From Hyphochytrium catenoides (Eukaryota > Sar > Hyphochytriomycetes > Hyphochytriales > Hyphochytriaceae): 11,413 nucleotides of DNA. Below, one piece after another: positions 7,118-11,413 of the stretch. The notes under the pieces were generated by a model. The model was not told the origin of the DNA, ran no database searches, and saw nothing but the letters and a program-made list of their open reading frames with translations. The stretch covers positions 1 to 11,413 of the forward strand of contig FLMG01002313.1 in the NCBI GenBank assembly GCA_900088475.1, written 5' to 3'. The translations under genes and the position numbers were made by a program. The stretch's first letter is position 1, and each line of letters begins with the position of its first letter.

Positions 7118-8537
7118 ATGATGGAGACATCCAATTCTGCCTGGGCTCTTTCCTCCTTTCCTCTTTCTAGTTCTTTGAGAAAAAAGAGGCACCTCGTCGA
7201 TAACGGGAGCTGCTCCAGCAGCGGCAGCAATGATGATCAGCCAGAGACAGAGGAGGAAGAAATCAAGAGGCAGAAGCGTTACTTGCATAATGACAGAGAA
7301 CGCAGGAGGATTAAGGACATCCAAGCGGCCTTCAGCGGTCTGAGAACAATGCTAGAAGAATTGGGTTATGGCTATCACCGTAGCCAGCTCTCTATTCTCA
7401 GAAAAACAATGGAGATGGTGGAAGAGATGAGAGATTCTATAAAACGTGACCCTCAACGAACAGGACTCTCTCCTCTCCAGGGCCCAGAAGCCAGACAGCC
7501 AACTCCGGAGAAGGGAGTGGTGAAAGAAGAAGACAAGAGGACCCAACAAGCATACGCCTCGGAGACTTCGTCCCTCCTGCAGCCAAGAAGAACCAAGCTA
7601 CAGAAGATGAACGAGAGTATCGGTAAGGCCCTATGTTCTTCTTCTTTATCCACCCTCCCTTCCCGTGCTAAGTAATCTACTCTTCTGGCCAATAGATGGA
7701 CCCATGGTCCAGAAGGCAGTAGTAGGTGACTGTAGAGATGAGGTTTCCATGTTTCCCGTTCTTCGCACAGAAGAAGAGAGTGAGAAGGGTCCCGTTATTA
7801 TCCCTGGAGCTGCCTCTCCTTTAACCTGCACCAGGCAGCAGAAGTTAGCTATCCTGTCCCCTAATCATGGGAGACAGATCCCTTCCTTCCTTGACATAGC
7901 TCAAACCCCTTCCAAGCAAGAAGAAGGGAACGTTCGATCTTCTAGTCAGGCTGGCCTACTAGGTAGTATCGTTATCAGCCCACCAGAAGACAGCCAATTG
8001 GCCAAGCACAAGCAGAAAGAACAAGAAGTAAGGAGAGGAGAAGGTACAGAGGGTTCTTCAACCTCGTCATCCCTTACTACTATCCCAAGCCAAGAAAAAG
8101 AGGTCCAACAAGGAGAAAGAGAAGGAGGACTGGGGGAACAAGAAGAGAAGCAGCAGTTAGCGCTTTCTCTTCTTCTCTCATCCGCTGATCCGGCCTACTC
8201 CCTCACTAACTCTTTGTCGGAGCTGGTCAGTCTGGCAGCAGCTTCTCCAGGATTTGCTCCTCCGCCTGCTTTTATGGCTCCACCAGGAGGTGTCCTTCAT
8301 GAAGGATTACCGCTGACCAGCGAGACGGCAGGGTTTATGCTTCCCAGTCAGGGCGCTGTTGTCCTAAAAGCAGCAGAAGAGGCCACGCTTTTCTCATTCT
8401 CTGCTGCCTCTCCTTCTTACCGGGGGATGGAACTAGACTCAAGAGCTCTTCTATGGGGATCATCATGTCTGTTCTTAGCTGGAGCGGGGAATGTCACCGG
8501 CAACGACGCCCTGTTATCTCCCTTCGCGCAGCTTTGA
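7118..8537 (+). CDS. bHLH transcription factor, two exons: join(7118..7622,7696..8537)
   Basis: Predicted nuclear DNA-binding protein of 448 residues, acting as a dimer in the bHLH family. After a Ser-rich N-terminus with RKKR (21-24) and an acidic run (43-48) comes the basic region KRQKRYLHNDRERRR (50-64), helix 1 (about 66-82, FSGLRTMLEEL), a short loop (83-89) and helix 2 (90-109, QLSILRKTMEMVEEM). His57, Glu61, Arg62 and Arg64 match DNA-contact positions. Ile65 replaces the usual Arg of the H-E-R triad, which predicts E-box rather than G-box preference. The rest is low complexity: a charged Lys/Glu/Gln tract (about 271-323), then a Leu/Ser/Ala-rich end. I see no ACT domain or leucine zipper and cannot assign a subfamily. 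The ATG at 7118 (ATGATGG, A at -3) is preferred because an in-frame TAG at 6983 lies upstream with no intervening ATG. The C-terminal exon depends on splicing. Confidence 0.88.
7268..7444 (+). other. bHLH domain coding segment
   Basis: This segment encodes residues 51-109. Glu61 (E-box recognition), Arg62 and Arg64 are present, as are hydrophobic helix positions Phe72, Leu75, Leu79, Leu91, Leu94 and Val101. The loop (GYGYHRS) is short and lacks the Lys/Asp-rich loop seen in many plant groups. A TCP domain was considered because of the LGY motif before helix 2, but the HN..RERRR basic region favours bHLH. Confidence 0.87.
7623..7695 (+). other. Spliceosomal intron of the bHLH gene (73 nt, phase 1)
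   Basis: The donor is CG|GTAAGG and the acceptor is CCAATAG|ATGG, after a pyrimidine-rich tract. A candidate branch site, GCTAAG, lies about 25 nt before the AG. Exon 1 ends after 505 coding bases, leaving one G, which joins AT to make an Asp codon (residue 169); exon 2 then stays open for 279 more residues. Reading through instead meets TAA at 7673-7675 and gives a 185-residue protein that still has the bHLH domain, so intron retention would make a short isoform. Confidence 0.85.
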
Positions 8538-8774
8538 GCACTAACGAGAAAAGTAGTAGGAGAGGTTGATAGGGAAGGTCGTCGGTCCTCCTTCTAAATG
8601 TCTGTGCACCTAGAAAGAACTGTCTGTGCACCTAGAAAGAACTGTCTTTCCTCTGTTAAGAATGCCCGTTGCATTCTTCTCCTCGCTTCACGGTAATGTG
8701 TCTCTTCTTTCCTCTGTTCCCTGTGTACGATGGTGGATGTTTTCATTCATTCTCCATTCTTCACCTCTCTTTGG
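8538..8774 (+). other. 3' flank of the bHLH gene
   Basis: This short interval between the stop codon and repeat copy B should hold the 3' UTR. I see no canonical AATAAA signal. The only clear structure is the 22-bp tandem repeat. The homology to copy A starts abruptly near 8775, about 240 bp past the stop. Confidence 0.45.
8599..8642 (+). repeat. Exact tandem repeat, 2 x 22 bp
   Basis: The unit at 8599-8620 is repeated without change at 8621-8642, followed by a partial third start (TGTCTTTC). Each unit contains GTGCAC, itself palindromic. It lies 62 bp past the stop codon, so probably in the 3' UTR. Perfect identity suggests recent duplication by slippage. Confidence 0.92.
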
Positions 8775-9554
8775 TAGTAGTATATTATAAGCAAGGCCAC
8801 TGTTACCACCGTCTCCTCGTCGCTTCAAAAGAGGGAATAGGCCGAGGGGAGCCAAACAGAGGATAGGGCGAGAAACGGAGGAGCTACAGGTTGACAACTC
8901 CAAAATCGTCCCTTGCTACGATGGCAAGCCAGCAAGGACATACAGCAAATACAGCGAAGATGGACGTTCGGAAGAAGAGACACAGGCGGGACCTCTTCCT
9001 CTTGTTTTCCCTTTCTCTCCTGGTTGGTGACCGCGTTACTCTCTTTTTAACCCTCTGTCCATAGCAGCCAGTCTAGTGCAGCTTCGACGGCGGGCTCCCC
9101 TTGCTAAGTGCTCTAATAATGCCATCATGCATGAAGGCGCCTTTGCTTTTTTTTCGGTGGCCAGTAGGGGTTTTACCCTTGCCGGCCAATGTGCTGGAGG
9201 CTTTAGAGAAGGACACTTCATGCTCCTCCGTTCTCCCCTTCCCCTTATCCGAGGACGTTCATATTTGCCCCCCTTGTTTTGATTTGACGGAGAAGAACTA
9301 CGTCCAGAAAGATACACTTTTCGTGTCTCTCGGTAGTTTCTGATGCAAAGAAGATAAAAAAGTTGTCACAGGCAACACCACAACGCCTCCGTTTATGCTT
9401 TTTATTATTATAGGTGACTAACTAAATCCTGTGCTGATACAGCTGTTGATACAACTCCCTTTGCCCTTCATTTCCCTTATATGCCGTCTCCGCAGCTCTC
9501 TGACCCAATGTCTGTCTCTCTGTCTCTCACCCTGCTCTCTCTCTCCCCTCTCTT

Positions 9555-9705
9555 ACGTTTGTGTGGTTCTGGTTCTTTCTTCCGTTTTTGCCTGGAATTA
9601 GAGAGCAGCGTTCCTTTGCGGTGGGGCTTAACAGAGGTCATAGGTTAAAGGAGAGGGGAAGGCTAGCAGTGTCAACGGGTTGCAACTTCTCTTTCTCCCT
9701 CCTTA
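9555..9705 (+). other. Copy-B-specific insertion, or deletion in copy A
   Basis: Between a CT-rich tract and GTTCAGCGCTGG, copy B holds about 130-150 bases absent from A (A passes directly across at about 3252-3272). Both edges lie in CTCTC/TCTTT-like sequence, so slippage or microhomology deletion is as likely as insertion. No terminal inverted repeats or target-site duplication are obvious. Confidence 0.6.
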
Positions 9706-10749
9706 TATCTTCGTTCAGCGCTGGTATGCGGAAAAAAGAGATTTGACACTTTAGGTAATGAAGAAGGGGGGGATTAAGATCGCAAGGTATGCGGTTGAGG
9801 GTGGGCCTGGCCACCCACTATCGGAGTTCCCCATCTGGAGAGAGAGGAGGTGGGTGGCTGAAGACTGAGGGCTGCCAAACTGATTCTTGACACTTCTTCC
9901 CAACACAAAGCTTGCCCATTCTTTTCCAAGAGGCCAAAAAAAAAAGTGCTCACCGCTCATTATTATGCGAGCGCGTCAGCACTGATTCTCTTCGTCCGTG
10001 GAGTTACGACTGTCCAGGCCTCTCTGTCTTTCTGCCAATCTTTATTCTTCTTCATCCAATCTTTCTTCACCTCCCAGGAGAGAAGAACAACAGAACTCCC
10101 AGATCCCTGTACTCACTATGATCTCCCCTTTTATCATCATTATCACCTTGTTGTGCTTTTGGTGGGCACCTCTTCTCCTATAACATAACCTAGCTGACTA
10201 GCCGATGGTAGTTCCATTCTACCTTCCGATTACCAGCTCATCACCTTGCTTCTATGGACAAAATTTCTTCATTGTCTCCTGGCCACGGCGCTGTAAGTGA
10301 GGTCTTATGTGGTCTGAGGAGATCAATATCACAAGAGGAGGAGGGCTAACAAAGGAAATTGTATCAGCCTCGTGACCTTAAACGAACATTAGCTGGGTGG
10401 TGGAGAGCGGCCGCTGGTCGTCATGCCGGGGGTTATTACTTTTATCTTGCGGCTCACGGGAAGTAGAGTAAGGGATCCAGAGAGGAATGTGCAGTACCAT
10501 CATCAAACATATTGCATTACCATGCGGCCAGGAAGGGGAGAGAGGAGGGAAGATGTGTAACCTGGTGACGCAACGGATGTTTTCCTGTTGTTCTCCTTCC
10601 TCCTGCTTCCCGTACTTTCGACACAAAAGGTATGCTGGCCCCTAACTGAGGGCAGTCTAAGGGATTGCCCAGATGCCATGGAGCACTCGGTCATGAAGGC
10701 TCTTGGAAGCTGTTCACACAGCTAAATTTTGGCTTTGGAAAGAAGCTTA

Positions 10750-10862
10750 GTGGTTCTAAAACGCAGATCGGAGTTCAATGTGTTATTTTAGTGTAAGATT
10801 CTCGAAAATACGGGGAACTTTCGGTAGATGCGGGGACTGGGTTAGCATGATGACAAGTGCTT
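10750..10862 (+). repeat. Best-conserved block of the long repeat (copy B)
   Basis: Gap-free partner of 4625-4737. The hairpin arms are kept as CGAAA (10803-10807) and TTTCG (10819-10823). Shortly after this block the A/B collinearity ends and the inverted segment begins. Confidence 0.7.
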
Positions 10863-11084
10863 TGATTAGGGAACATGTTGTTGTTGGTTACATGGCTTGC
10901 TTACTCGTCGTTCACTACTCAGGTTAAGTTCCTCAGTGCCGACGTGACCTTCTTCTCAAGACAAAAGAAGAGTCTTCTGCTGCATTGCTTTCAAAGGGTT
11001 GGAGGCTCAGGCTTCAAGGAACCCACGGACTGTGAGAAATGATGTTGCCAGATGAGAGACCGACAGGCAGTCGCATCTCAGGCT

Positions 11085-11098
11085 GGTGGTGGTGGTGG
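11085..11098 (+). repeat. GGT microsatellite
   Basis: Four GGT triplets plus GG. The matching place in arm 1 (near 5278) has no such run, so the tract arose after the duplication. Confidence 0.85.
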
Positions 11099-11116
11099 AC
11101 GAAAGATGTTGGTAGA

Positions 11117-11182
11117 GGAAGCGGATTGGTTAAAGGAAAAGGAAGCGGATTGGTTAAAGGAAAAGGAAGCGGATTGGTTAAA
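11117..11182 (+). repeat. 24-bp minisatellite, 2.75 units
   Basis: Units begin GGAAGCGGATTGGTTAAA at 11117, 11141 and 11165; the third is cut after 18 bases. Arm 1 has a single diverged version (its complement is near 5250-5270). The unit is a multiple of three, so an open frame here reads a periodic Gly/Ser/Leu/Val/Lys peptide, but this is a by-product of the repeat and not evidence of a gene. Confidence 0.92.
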
Positions 11183-11413
11183 CAACAGAGGGTTCCCACT
11201 TGTGGCCTAATGAGAGCACGTACAAGAGCAGCAAACCCAAGGTCGCTACTGGATCTATTCCCCTTTTCTTCTCTTTTCTTCCTGTCTGTGAGAAATAAAA
11301 GGCAAAAGACTATATACTTGTGTCTCCATGTCTCCGGTTGAAAGTTACACTATGAAGAGAATGGAATCTTTGGGTCCACCATAAATGAAGTAGGAGTCTA
11401 AAAGTGTGCTTGA

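Larger units (their letters stand above)
8775..10875 (+). repeat. Copy B of the long direct repeat (about 2.1 kb)
   Basis: This copy is collinear with 2500-4748, in the same orientation (anchors are given for copy A). Relative to A it has about 130-150 extra bases near 9555-9705, a single unit where A has a triplicated array, and a missing stretch after about 10207. Frames open in A (for example the minus-strand frame at 4083-4499) are shifted or cut here, which argues against coding function. It begins about 240 bp downstream of the bHLH stop. Confidence 0.85.
10882..11413 (-). repeat. Inverted-repeat arm 2 (reverse complement of 5032-5482), cut by window edge
   Basis: Read on the minus strand, this segment follows 5032-5482 from the window edge inward. 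It is longer (532 against 451 bases), mainly because of a GGT run and a 24-bp minisatellite absent from arm 1. In copy A the homologous block lies about 290 bp beyond the repeat end in forward orientation; here it begins directly after copy B in flipped orientation. Confidence 0.88.

Noticed and set aside
7268-7444. TCP domain instead of bHLH
   Set aside because: The LGY motif before helix 2 is reminiscent of TCP proteins, but the basic region has the bHLH HN..RERRR arrangement and lacks the TCP-type RDRRVRLS pattern.
2500-10875. Copies A and B as giant LTRs of one retroelement with the bHLH gene inside
   Set aside because: Their ends do not show clear TG...CA termini, no PBS or polypurine tract is visible next to the inner edges, the copies are strongly diverged with many indels, and the interior has no gag or pol. 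The idea is kept only as part of the alternative model.
11117-11182. Periodic Gly/Ser/Lys peptide as a repeat protein gene
   Set aside because: The periodicity comes from a 24-bp minisatellite absent from the homologous arm 1, and the surrounding frame is not conserved there.

Overview
The window looks like accessory nuclear DNA of a eukaryote, most likely a land plant. Three things point there: a Ty3/gypsy-type gag reading frame, a two-exon transcription-factor gene with a short GT-AG intron, and a basic helix-loop-helix (bHLH) domain whose basic region resembles plant bHLH proteins. I cannot name the species. There is nothing bacterial here: no operon spacing, Shine-Dalgarno sites or CRISPR.

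Layout. (1) 1-1486, minus strand: the 5' part of a Ty3/gypsy LTR retrotransposon. An intact gag frame runs off the left edge, preceded by a leader and a probable LTR of about 370 bp with a palindromic promoter-like core. (2) 1487-2499: non-coding, pyrimidine-rich, with two local tandem duplications. (3) About 2500-4748: copy A of a long repeat of about 2.2 kb that appears non-coding. (4) 4749-5482: spacer plus a segment (5032-5482) that reappears inverted at the right edge. (5) 5483-7117: non-coding upstream region of the bHLH gene. (6) 7118-8537, plus strand: bHLH gene, two exons, 448 predicted residues. (7) 8538-8774: its 3' flank with an exact 22-bp tandem repeat. (8) About 8775-10875: copy B of the long repeat, in the same orientation as copy A. 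(9) 10882-11413: reverse complement of 5032-5482, with its own microsatellite and minisatellite growth.

How the parts relate. The bHLH gene lies between two diverged direct copies of one module, and the block next to the module is flipped in the second copy. The simplest reading is an old segmental (tandem) duplication with a later local inversion, possibly part of a bHLH gene cluster extending past the window. A gene in a larger non-autonomous transposable element is the alternative. The retrotransposon is a separate insertion on the left. I found no new multi-gene system. The most unusual items are the A/B duplication with its inversion, the divergent-TATA palindrome in the putative LTR, and the non-canonical basic region of the bHLH protein.
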